Assembly: GCA_015059185.1 (NCBI GenBank)
Contig: SVAY01000007.1
Location: forward strand, 1-64,000
DNA from: Erysipelotrichaceae bacterium
Lineage (GTDB): Bacteria > Bacillota_I > Bacilli_A > RFN20 > CAG-826
DNA: 64,000 bases
Direction of reading: 5' to 3'
The position numbers were made by a program, and so were the translations under genes. Positions 1-6,899 of this stretch are shown in pieces; positions within the stretch are counted from its first letter, which is position 1; each line of letters begins with the position of its first letter. Below the pieces are notes generated by a model. The model saw only the letters and a program-made list of their open reading frames with translations, searched no databases and was not told the origin of the DNA.

Positions 1-89
1 AGGAAGGCGGCTAGTAACAGAGGGCTAATAACTGCCCGACTAGGAAAAACCACCGGATTGTCCGGTGGATAATTATTTTGGTTGTTTTT
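1..89 (+). terminator. Hairpins and terminator of an unidentified upstream transcript
   Basis: Two nested short stems (CTAGT/ACTAG around GGGC/GCCC) lie at about 11-43. They are followed by an 8-bp stem CCACCGGA/TCCGGTGG at 50-57 and 61-68 with a 3-base loop and a T-rich run to 89. This looks like the 3' end of a transcript cut by the window edge, possibly a structured RNA. No RNA family could be recognised from this fragment. Confidence 0.5.
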
Positions 90-172
90 CTTTATTATTC
101 TTAGAGAATTATTATCTAAATAAAAACGTGCGCGTACGTTAATAATAATTATTATTTAATTTTTAATCAAAA

Positions 173-203
173 TTGCACACGTTAGATGAATGCGTGATAT
201 AAT
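173..203 (+). promoter_or_regulatory. Predicted yceD promoter, near-leaderless
   Basis: A TTGCAC box at 173-178 and an extended -10 (TGA then TATAAT, 198-203) precede the ATG at 213 by only 9 bases. No ribosome binding site fits in between. Transcription would begin about 3 bases before the start codon. Confidence 0.55.
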
Positions 204-212
204 CTAATCATT

Positions 213-704
213 ATGAAAATAGATTTAAGAAATTATGAAATTGGTAAACATTATAGTCTTGATTTAGATTTAGATTTTACTAATCATAAATTTTCAAATA
301 ATTACCGCATCAGACGCATCAACACCTGTCATGTTATTTTAGATATAGTGGTGTTTGAATATATCACAAATATCAATCTTAAAATGCGTGGTGAGGTAGT
401 GGGAGCGTGTTCATACACCAATGAGGATGTGCTTGTTCCTTATAAAGTGAATGAAAATATGTCTTTCTCAAGTGATCCAGATTCAACCGCAGATTATTAT
501 GAACCTAATGATGTTTTTGATCTTGACCCATATATTATTGCTTTAATTGATTCAAGTGTTCCACTTAATATTGTGAAAAAAGGCGCTAAGTTACCTAAGG
601 GTAACGAGGGCTACCAAGTATTCAGTGAAGAAGAATATTTAAAGCAAAAGAAGCAAAAAGGTGACTCTCGCTGGGCAGCATTAGATGATTTAGACATCGA
701 TTAA
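213..704 (+). CDS. yceD: YceD/DUF177 family protein (23S rRNA accumulation)
   Basis: This 163-residue protein matches the YceD (DUF177) family. An N-terminal half of beta strands carries the LKMRGEV and EDVLVPYK segments, an acidic middle follows, and the C-terminus ends in the family-typical DSRWAALDDL. In bacteria the family acts in 23S rRNA processing or accumulation in the cytoplasm and is usually encoded directly before rpmF (ribosomal protein L32). Here no rpmF follows; the next gene is mraZ, 135 bases on. The start follows a strong extended -10 by 9 bases, so the message is probably leaderless. Family assignment is confident; the exact biochemical role is not established. Confidence 0.8.
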   Translation: MKIDLRNYEIGKHYSLDLDLDFTNHKFSNNYRIRRINTCHVILDIVVFEYITNINLKMRGEVVGACSYTNEDVLVPYKVNENMSFSSDPDSTADYYEPNDVFDLDPYIIALIDSSVPLNIVKKGAKLPKGNEGYQVFSEEEYLKQKKQKGDSRWAALDDLDID

Positions 705-772
705 CAATTCTTCCCACTAGATATTTTGGAAATTAGATTCTATGAATCTTTTTTTCTTTTTACAAAAAATAG

Positions 773-803
773 TTTGCAAATATTTCATATGTATGTGTAA
801 AAT
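773..803 (+). promoter_or_regulatory. Predicted promoter of the mraZ operon
   Basis: A TTTGCA box (773-778) and a TAAAAT box (798-803) lie 19 bases apart. They would start transcription near 810, just before the MraZ-type repeats. The spacing is longer than ideal, so confidence is moderate. Confidence 0.45.
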
Positions 804-810
804 GTAGGTG

Positions 811-840
811 CAGTGGTAGAAAGTGGGAGAAAGTGGTAAA
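811..840 (+). promoter_or_regulatory. MraZ operator: three 10-bp direct repeats
   Basis: Three contiguous 10-base units, CAGTGGTAGA, AAGTGGGAGA and AAGTGGTAAA, run up to the first base of the mraZ start codon. MraZ proteins are known to bind tandem repeats of the AAAGTGG(T/G) type upstream of their own gene. The repeats overlap the place of the ribosome binding site, so binding could also affect translation. Autoregulation is inferred from this match. Confidence 0.75.
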
Positions 841-1268
841 TGTTTTTTGGACTCTATGAACACTCAATCGATGAAAAAAACCGCTTAATGGTTCCTCGCA
901 AGATGAGGGATGAAGCTGGTGTCAAACTTTTCATCATGAAGGGTTATGATGGAGCTCTCTCAATTTACAAGGCCAATGCATTTGAAAAATTAGTCGCTGA
1001 AACTGAATCTCTCCCATTCAATATGAGAAATTCACGTGACTATGTGAGAGCGATGCTCGCCAGTGCATGTGAAATTGATGTCGATCGCCAAGGTCGTATT
1101 CAAATCCCGACCACATTGATGAATAAATATAACATCACAAGAGATGTTGTCATTATCGGTGTAGGTGATCACTTTGAAGTTTGGAGTAAGCAAGCTTACG
1201 AAGAATATGAAAAAAGAGTGAATGATTCCTTCGAATCTATCGCAGAGAATCTTCCTACAAAAAACTAG
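840..1268 (+). CDS. mraZ: Transcriptional regulator MraZ
   Basis: The 142-residue protein has the two SpoVT/AbrB-like repeats of MraZ. The first is at residues 5-50 (YEHSIDEKNRLMVPRKMR) and the second at 76-125 (CEIDVDRQGRIQIPTTL). MraZ is a ring-forming DNA-binding protein that regulates the division-cell wall operon it heads. The gene starts a compact group with rsmH and an FtsL-like gene. Three perfectly phased 10-bp repeats upstream fit autoregulation. Length is normal for the family. A minus-strand reading frame overlapping it is a shadow. Confidence 0.95.
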   Translation: MFFGLYEHSIDEKNRLMVPRKMRDEAGVKLFIMKGYDGALSIYKANAFEKLVAETESLPFNMRNSRDYVRAMLASACEIDVDRQGRIQIPTTLMNKYNITRDVVIIGVGDHFEVWSKQAYEEYEKRVNDSFESIAENLPTKN

Positions 1269-1270
1269 TA

Positions 1271-2196
1271 TGGAGCACATCCCCGTACTATTAAAAGAGG
1301 TCATTACCAATTTAGAGATAAAGAGTAATGGCAATTATGTCGACCTCACCTTAGGTAGAGCGGGACATAGTAAAGAGATCTTAAAACAACTTAAAACCGG
1401 TCATCTATATGCATTTGATCAAGATATAGATGCCATTGAAAAGAGCAAGAAGATTCTAGAAGAAATCTCTCCTAACTTCTCAATCTATCACACCAACTTC
1501 ATTAATATGAAGGAAGTGTTAGAAAAAGAAGGGGTATACGGAAAGATTGATGGAATCTTAATGGACTTAGGAGTTTCTTCTCCGCAACTTGATGAAGATG
1601 CGCGAGGATTCTCATATAGAGTTGATGCACCACTCGACATGAGGATGGATCAACGTAATTCATTATCTGCTTCTGTAATCGTGAATACTTACCCTTACGA
1701 AGCACTAGTTAAAATCTTAAGAGATTATGGTGATGAAAGATATGCTAGTAGCATAGCTAAGAATATCATTAAATCTCGTCCCATCAACACGACTTTGGAG
1801 TTAGTCGATGTCATTAAAAGAAGTAAGCCTTCTAAGGAACTTAAGAAGGAAGGCCATCCTGCTAAACAAGCTTTCCAAGCCATAAGGATAGCAGTGAATG
1901 ATGAACTTAATGTATTAAAAGAAACTCTCAAAGATGCAGTTGATGCATTAGCACCTAACGGAAGATTATTAGTAATATCCTTCCATTCTGGTGAAGATCG
2001 CATCATCAAAACATACTTCAAAGATCTCACGGTCGTCGAAGGAACTAGAATTAATCTCCCAACAAAAGAGGTGGAGACTAAATTTACACTCATAACCCAC
2101 AAACCTATTGAGGCGAGTGAGGAAGAATTAGAAGCCAACAATCGTAGCCACAGCGCTAAACTAAGAATAATTATGAAGAAAGGAGAAGCGTTATGA
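1271..2196 (+). CDS. rsmH: 16S rRNA (cytosine-1402-N4)-methyltransferase RsmH
   Basis: RsmH (MraW) uses S-adenosylmethionine to methylate N4 of C1402 in 16S rRNA. The start chosen is the ATG of MEHIPVLLKEV, two bases after the mraZ stop, because the family begins with this motif; an upstream in-frame start would overlap mraZ. Visible motifs are the SAM-binding VDLTLGRAGHS (about residue 24), MDLGVSSPQLD, GFSYRVDAPLDMRMD and the late LLVISFHSGEDRIIK. The 308 residues are normal. The TGA stop overlaps the next ATG. It is a universal companion of mraZ, even in wall-less Mollicutes. Confidence 0.95.
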
Positions 2197-2429
2197 TGAA
2201 GGACAAGCTTTACAAGAACAATCATAAGACGATGTACTACGTCACCAAGAAAACGCTTTTATCCATGTTCGTTTTCTTAGGTTTAAGTGCAGCCATTGGT
2301 ATACCTACAACACTTAATGTGTTATCAACAGAACCAAAGACACTTAAGGCTGAAGAAGTCGAGCGTCAAGATAGTAGTGAAGAAACTGAGGATTTAGAAC
2401 TAGAATCTTACGAAGAAACAAATAATTAG
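2193..2429 (+). CDS. Short membrane protein in the FtsL position
   Basis: This 78-residue protein has a basic N-terminus, one hydrophobic segment at about residues 22-44 and a strongly acidic C-terminal tail. Position between rsmH and ftsA, an ATGA overlap with rsmH and single-pass topology match FtsL-like division proteins, which are short and poorly conserved. A coiled coil typical of FtsL is not evident, and the outside part is only about 35 residues. A GAAAGGAGA sequence precedes the start. Assignment as FtsL rests on context, so no symbol is given. A terminator follows 50 bases downstream. Confidence 0.6.
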   Translation: MMKDKLYKNNHKTMYYVTKKTLLSMFVFLGLSAAIGIPTTLNVLSTEPKTLKAEEVERQDSSEETEDLELESYEETNN

Positions 2430-2482
2430 TCATCAATATTAATATGGATTGCCTCCTCTTTCAATGATCTATATTAATTTAT

Positions 2483-2508
2483 GGGCCGTGATCTCCGCGG
2501 CCTTTTTT
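2483..2508 (+). terminator. Terminator of the mraZ-rsmH-ftsL-like operon
   Basis: A GGCCG/CGGCC stem (2484-2488, 2498-2502) is followed by six T. The insertion sequence begins five bases after this T run, so the element landed at the end of the terminator. Confidence 0.75.
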
Positions 2509-2512
2509 ATAT
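2504..2512. repeat. Target-site duplication of the insertion sequence (left copy)
   Basis: The 9 bases TTTTTATAT at 2504-2512 recur exactly at 4149-4157 on the other side of the element. ISL3-family elements usually produce 8-bp duplications. The intact repeat indicates a fairly recent insertion. Confidence 0.7.
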
Positions 2513-2576
2513 GGTTAGCCAAATTTTAGTAGGGGGTAACCTAGATAAACCCAAAGTTAAGTAGGGATAAAAATCG

Positions 2577-3920
2577 TCATTTCTTAGGATTTGACGATTT
2601 TTTATATGGTCCTCTTTTCCCTCTTTTTGGCTTAATTAGAGGTTCACTTGCTAGAGTGTAACTATCGATATTGTTATAGGTATACATAAGCCTATTTCTA
2701 AATCTTCTATGAGTGTATAATCCAGGAGAAGTATTTAATAACTCCTTAAACCTAGCGTTGAAATTTTCTATAGGACCATTGGATAATCTTCTTCCATTAA
2801 CCTTTATGAATGAATTGAGGATATATGGTTTCCAATTAGATAACATTTCTACGACAGGAACAAACTCTTTGATCTTAATAATATTTTCATCATTAATAAA
2901 TGTCTCAATCTTTATAGTGAATTCTTCTTTTGATGAGTGTTCATTATGATATTGATAAAGCGAGTAATAATAAGTCGCATATTTTAACTCTTCATCTAAA
3001 GATAATATCAACTGTTTAATTTCATAACGGTTAAGCCATTTGTTTTTATATCCCTTAATCTTTGCTTTTTCTTCTCCAGGATCAGGGGATTGATATATAA
3101 GGTAATGCCATTTCTTGAGTAGATAATATTCTACTGTTCCTCCTTTATATCTAGACATGACTTTTTTCCTTACATCGTTAACAGCTCTAATAATGTTTTG
3201 TATCACATGAAAAGAATCAATCGCGACTAAGGCGTGTGGGAAAAATAACGAAGCGACATCGAGATAAGGCTCCCACATATCCATAACAACGTATTGGACG
3301 TTAGCCCTTTCTTCTCTATTTATTTTATTAAAATAATGGATAAGCGTATTCTTTTCTCTTCCATCAATCACATCAAGCAGTTTAGAGGTGGAAAAATTAA
3401 ACAATATACATGAATAAGCGTGATGAAATCTTCCTTTGTTATAACATTCATCCATTGATAGTATTTGAGATAACTTCTCCCGAGAAGGATTCATATATTT
3501 ATCAAATACGTTTATCGCGGTTTCATCACTTACATGAGCTAAAGAAGCAATCTCTTTCCAAGATCTTTTATAGCTTTTTGTGTAATACATGATAAGTCTA
3601 ATCGTTTCATAACTTACTCTAGCTTTCCTAGGAGCAAAATCACTTACTTCTGAAAATGTTTTCAAACAACTTAGACATTTAAACCTTCGATACCTATGAA
3701 TGAAATAAGTATCTCTAGCAAGAAATAATGTATGGTTAATTTCTCTTTCTTTATATTCCTTTAATTCAATCTTAGAAGAATGGCAATAAGGACAGTTCTT
3801 TTCCTTCCTTGTAGTGGTGATATAGATTAAAGAATCCTTATCTCTATTGATGACTTTAAAATCTTTGATGATATTAATATCTATGCTTAAAAAAGCAGCT
3901 AAACTTGATATAGTAATAAT
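2577..3920 (-). CDS. ISL3-family transposase (probable ATT start)
   Basis: The reading frame is open from 3932 to 2577. No ATG, GTG or TTG occurs until a TTG at 3665, but starting there would destroy an N-terminal zinc finger. Upstream in frame are CPYCH and CLSC, the paired Cys motifs of the zf-ISL3 domain. A full AAAGGAGG ribosome binding site sits five bases before an ATT at 3920, giving 447 residues, normal for ISL3 transposases. A helix-turn-helix follows (about residues 110-150). Then comes the DDE catalytic domain: VVMDMWEPY with the first Asp, the AIDSFHVI block and the C-terminal GPIENFNAR with Glu. It appears intact. ATT as start codon is an inference. Confidence 0.85.
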   Translation of the reverse strand: MITISSLAAFLSIDINIIKDFKVINRDKDSLIYITTTRKEKNCPYCHSSKIELKEYKEREINHTLFLARDTYFIHRYRRFKCLSCLKTFSEVSDFAPRKARVSYETIRLIMYYTKSYKRSWKEIASLAHVSDETAINVFDKYMNPSREKLSQILSMDECYNKGRFHHAYSCILFNFSTSKLLDVIDGREKNTLIHYFNKINREERANVQYVVMDMWEPYLDVASLFFPHALVAIDSFHVIQNIIRAVNDVRKKVMSRYKGGTVEYYLLKKWHYLIYQSPDPGEEKAKIKGYKNKWLNRYEIKQLILSLDEELKYATYYYSLYQYHNEHSSKEEFTIKIETFINDENIIKIKEFVPVVEMLSNWKPYILNSFIKVNGRRLSNGPIENFNARFKELLNTSPGLYTHRRFRNRLMYTYNNIDSYTLASEPLIKPKRGKRGPYKKSSNPKK

Positions 3921-3968
3921 GCAGTCCTCCTTTCAAGTTATGTAGCAATTACTATGATAAAGGACTGC
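3908..3968 (-). promoter_or_regulatory. Hairpin sequestering the transposase ribosome binding site
   Basis: In the minus-strand transcript, GCAGTCCTTT (about 3968-3959) is complementary to the AAAGGAGGACTGC stretch just before the proposed ATT start. The stem has at least eight Watson-Crick pairs and covers the Shine-Dalgarno sequence. Read-through transcripts would be poorly translated, a known way for insertion sequences to limit transposition. Confidence 0.55.
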
Positions 3969-4259
3969 TTTTCATTTATAAACAACCGTTTCTTTTCTTC
4001 CCAGCGGGAAAAGAAACTGGAACAAAGAAAAGAAGGCAACCAAAAAAGTAGAAAGTTGTCATTAATACTCCCTACTTAACTTTGGTTAGTTATAAAAATC
4101 CTACTTAACTTTGGATACCATATGTTTCCCTACTAAAGTTTGGTTATCTTTTTATATTAACCTATAATTATCAATGTCTAAAATACTAAAAAACTACTAA
4201 AAATCTATCGTGCACATAGTCCTAAAATACAGATATTCATCAATAATTGCTTAATATAG

Positions 4260-4288
4260 TTGTCAAAAATTAATTTATAAATTAAAAT
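4260..4288 (+). promoter_or_regulatory. Predicted ftsA promoter, leaderless
   Basis: TTGTCA (4260-4265) and TAAAAT (4283-4288) are separated by an ideal 17 bases. The ftsA ATG begins 7 bases after the -10 box, so the transcript should start at or next to the ATG. No Shine-Dalgarno sequence is present. Confidence 0.65.
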
Positions 4289-4295
4289 ATAGACT

Positions 4296-5513
4296 ATGGA
4301 AAAACCTGTAGCAGCTATTGAACTTTGTTCAAAATCAGTAAAAATTGTCATTGGATATGTACTTGATGGTAAAGTACATGTTTTATATACCTTAACAAAA
4401 GAAGTTGGACCGATTATCGATCGCGGTAATGTCATTGATCCAACTGCTCTTAAAGGTGCTTTAGAATCTTTAGCGTCAATTGATGACCCGTCAGTCAAAC
4501 TTAAGATCAATATTTCTGATGCTTTACTTGCTATCCCACCTTATGGCGTTGAAGTATATCAAACTAAACCAGTTGTCACCATCATCTCTGAAGATGGTCG
4601 TGTCTCTGAATTTGATATCAGAAACGTCTATACCCTTGTTAGAAAGGCTGCCTTGCCTCAAAACATGCAACTTGTTGATATTATCCCAGCCAGTTTCGTT
4701 CTTGACCAAGGTAGAAGTTTTCCTTATCCACCTTTAGGTCAATCTTCTAGTTCGCTTCAAATCTTTACTCGTATCCATACATTACCTAAGAATATTTATT
4801 CTAATTACTGTAACGCTCTTGAAAGTGCAGGTATCCAAATTAGAAGAACAATTGTTTCTAGTAGTGCCGCAGTTGAACTAATTGCAAGCTATGGAGATGA
4901 ATTCCCAAGCGATTACTTCTTAGTGGATATTGGTAGCGATATGACAACCGTATCTTTAGTTGGATATAAACAATTATTCTCATCCCGTTTCTTCTCTTGG
5001 GGCGGTGATGACATCACTAGAGCGATTGTTGAACAATTTGATGTAGATGCTAGCGAAGCAGAGAAGATTAAGATGCTTTATGGATATGATGATAGAGAAT
5101 TATCATTTGATCCAACCGTTTCTACTAGTGAAGGAGAATCCACCACTAAACATACAGTGAAGGAATTAAATGAATTAATCTTAAATCAACTTAATAACTT
5201 TTCTAAAGAACTTAATAACGCTTTAAATTCATTACTTGAGAACTATTCAGATAATGATAAATATAGAACCCTCCCAATGATTCTTATTGGTGGAGGAAGC
5301 CAACTATATGGCTTAAAGAAATTCCTTGTCGGAAAAACAACTAACTCGGATATTATTATTCCTACTCCAAAGAGTTTAGGAGCAAGAAATTCCAGTTATT
5401 TCAACTGCTTAGGCATGATCCTTATGAATTATAAATATCCTAATGCCTATGATGATAATCAAAAGAAAGTAACAGACTTATCTCGCGATCCAAGAGTAGA
5501 GGAGAAGAAATAA
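4296..5513 (+). CDS. ftsA: Cell division protein FtsA
   Basis: FtsA is the actin-like protein that tethers FtsZ filaments to the membrane. The 405-residue protein begins with the phosphate-1 motif AAIELCSKSVKIVIG. It carries the SHS2-type insert after about residue 85, DYFLVDIGSDMTTVSLV (phosphate 2) and ILIGGGSQLYGLKKFL (adenosine site). The C-terminal end, KVTDLSRDPRVEEKK, is charged and is not an obvious amphipathic membrane-targeting helix. It is followed one base later by ftsZ. The insertion sequence lies just upstream, but a leaderless promoter immediately before the ATG should keep the gene expressed. Confidence 0.9.
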   Translation: MEKPVAAIELCSKSVKIVIGYVLDGKVHVLYTLTKEVGPIIDRGNVIDPTALKGALESLASIDDPSVKLKINISDALLAIPPYGVEVYQTKPVVTIISEDGRVSEFDIRNVYTLVRKAALPQNMQLVDIIPASFVLDQGRSFPYPPLGQSSSSLQIFTRIHTLPKNIYSNYCNALESAGIQIRRTIVSSSAAVELIASYGDEFPSDYFLVDIGSDMTTVSLVGYKQLFSSRFFSWGGDDITRAIVEQFDVDASEAEKIKMLYGYDDRELSFDPTVSTSEGESTTKHTVKELNELILNQLNNFSKELNNALNSLLENYSDNDKYRTLPMILIGGGSQLYGLKKFLVGKTTNSDIIIPTPKSLGARNSSYFNCLGMILMNYKYPNAYDDNQKKVTDLSRDPRVEEKK

Positions 5514-5514
5514 T

Positions 5515-6651
5515 ATGCAAAATTATGATTTAGACAATTTTGAACCCGCTGCAAAGATTGTTGTTATCGGTGTCGGTGGCGCTGGTAATAATGCTGTCAA
5601 TCGTATGATTGATGAAGAAATTGAGAATGTTGAATTCTATGTTGCGAATACTGATAAACAAGCTTTATCTACATCAAAAAGCTCCAATAGAATTATTTTA
5701 GGTTCTGAAATCACTGGTGGCTTAGGCGCTGGTGGTAACCCAGAAATCGGTAAAAAAGCTGCCGAAGCAAGCGTTGACGATATTAAAGAAATCGTTAAAG
5801 GCGCTAATATGGTCTTCGTTGCTGCTGGTATGGGTGGTGGAACTGGTACAGGTGCTGCTCCAGTTGTCGCTCGTATCGCTAAAGAAGCTGGTGCTTTAGT
5901 TATTGCTATTGTTACTCGTCCATTTACATTTGAAGGCAAAAAGAGATTCGTCAATTCTATTGAAGGTCTTAATAACTTAAAAGAACAAGTCGATTCTATC
6001 ATCGTTGTTAGTAATGATAAATTACTCATGACTGCTGGAAATGCTCCTATTAGCGAAGCATTTAACGCTAGTGATAAGGTTTTAGCTCAATCTGTTAAAA
6101 CAGTTGTTAACTTAATCCTTCTTCCTGCTGTTATTAACCTTGACTTTGCTGATGTTAAATCAACACTTGAGAAATCTGGTGTTGCATTAATCGGATTTGG
6201 TCTTGGTAGTGGCCCTCAAAGAGCTAAACAAGCAGCGGAAGATGCTTTAAATTCACCTTTATTAGAAGCTTCTATGAAGGGTGCAAAAAGAGCAATCATT
6301 GCTGTCACTTGTGGACCAGAAGTTAGCCTCCTTGACGCTCAAGAATGCGTTAACTTATTAACTAAAGCAACTGGACAAGCAATTGATGTTAAATTCGGTG
6401 TTGCAATTAATGATCAACTTTCCGATGAAATCTTAGTGAGTGTCATTGCTAGTGACTTTGAACAAGAGATTGAATTCACCACTGAATCTACGGAAACATT
6501 TAGAGCAACTTCTATCTTACCTAAGGAAGAGATTAAAAATATTATTGATGAAGACTCTTCTAATGAAGAAGGACAAGAAGAAACTAGTGAAGATAAAAAA
6601 GAAGAGGAAATCGAAGACGAAGATATCCTTCCAAACTTCTTAAAAATGTAA
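5515..6651 (+). CDS. ftsZ: Cell division GTPase FtsZ
   Basis: FtsZ polymerises with GTP into the cytokinetic ring. The 378-residue protein shows IGVGGAGNNAVNRM near the N-terminus, the tubulin signature GGGTGTGAAPV (about residues 104-114) and the T7-loop region NLDFADVKST. A highly acidic linker (about 330-365) leads to the C-terminal peptide DILPNFLKM, which resembles the conserved DIPxFLR tail that binds FtsA. It follows ftsA by one base. Codon use is the host's. The intact tail supports a functional FtsA-FtsZ pair even though wall genes are missing from the cluster. Confidence 0.97.
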   Translation: MQNYDLDNFEPAAKIVVIGVGGAGNNAVNRMIDEEIENVEFYVANTDKQALSTSKSSNRIILGSEITGGLGAGGNPEIGKKAAEASVDDIKEIVKGANMVFVAAGMGGGTGTGAAPVVARIAKEAGALVIAIVTRPFTFEGKKRFVNSIEGLNNLKEQVDSIIVVSNDKLLMTAGNAPISEAFNASDKVLAQSVKTVVNLILLPAVINLDFADVKSTLEKSGVALIGFGLGSGPQRAKQAAEDALNSPLLEASMKGAKRAIIAVTCGPEVSLLDAQECVNLLTKATGQAIDVKFGVAINDQLSDEILVSVIASDFEQEIEFTTESTETFRATSILPKEEIKNIIDEDSSNEEGQEETSEDKKEEEIEDEDILPNFLKM

Positions 6652-6664
6652 TTATTTCGTCCCT

Positions 6665-6893
6665 AGAAGATAACGCCTATTAAATACTCTAATATAGCGA
6701 CTTAGTGATGGTGGAAGACTAAGAAAGAAATTAATATAGATATCACTTCTAGATGTAAGAAGACTGAACTAATAGTAAGCTTCCGGTTAACTATTCCGAT
6801 AAATAGTGAATGAAGGTGCTAGAACAAAGTTCTAGAACTAAGGTGGTAACGCGCTAATAAGGCGTCCTTAGGTGACGCTTTTATTTTGGAGGA
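6665..6893 (+). promoter_or_regulatory. T-box riboswitch controlling ileS
   Basis: The leader contains the T-box core AAGGTGGTAACGCG (6839-6852), where uncharged tRNA pairs. A terminator GCGTC/GACGC with a T-rich run follows at about 6861-6885. Upstream is a long Stem I-like region; an ATC isoleucine codon lies in TAGATATCACT and could be the specifier, though the fold was not computed. Uncharged tRNA-Ile is expected to favour antitermination and so raise ileS expression. Confidence 0.9.
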
Positions 6894-6899
6894 AAGTCT

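Larger units (their letters stand above)
2513..4148 (-). mobile_element. ISL3-family insertion sequence, about 1636 bp
   Basis: The element is bounded by imperfect inverted repeats at 2513-2534 and 4128-4148 that share CCAAAnTTTAGTAGGG. Related subterminal copies of CCAAAGTTAAGTAGG lie inside at 2551-2565 on the left and at 4100-4114 and 4071-4085 (reverse strand) on the right, stepped by about 29-32 bases. It carries one ISL3-type transposase on the minus strand and is flanked by a 9-bp direct repeat. It separates the FtsL-like gene from ftsA, but ftsA retains its own promoter downstream. An additional hairpin (stem 3988-3997 with 4008-4017) lies in the non-coding part. Confidence 0.9.

Noticed and set aside
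1-105. Open frame from base 1 (RKAASNRGLITARLGK...) as the end of a protein gene
   Set aside because: The frame runs through a perfect 8-bp hairpin and a T-rich run, uses codons such as CGG that are rare in neighbouring genes, and its last part looks like random AT-rich sequence. A transcript end fits better.
5637-6029. 130-residue minus-strand protein within ftsZ
   Set aside because: It mirrors the well-supported ftsZ frame, has no ribosome binding site and a composition typical of a shadow frame. The same holds for opposite-strand frames inside rsmH, mutS2, hsdR and others.
6665-6893. Small protein genes in the ileS leader
   Set aside because: The region has the T-box core and a terminator hairpin; short frames there have no ribosome binding sites.
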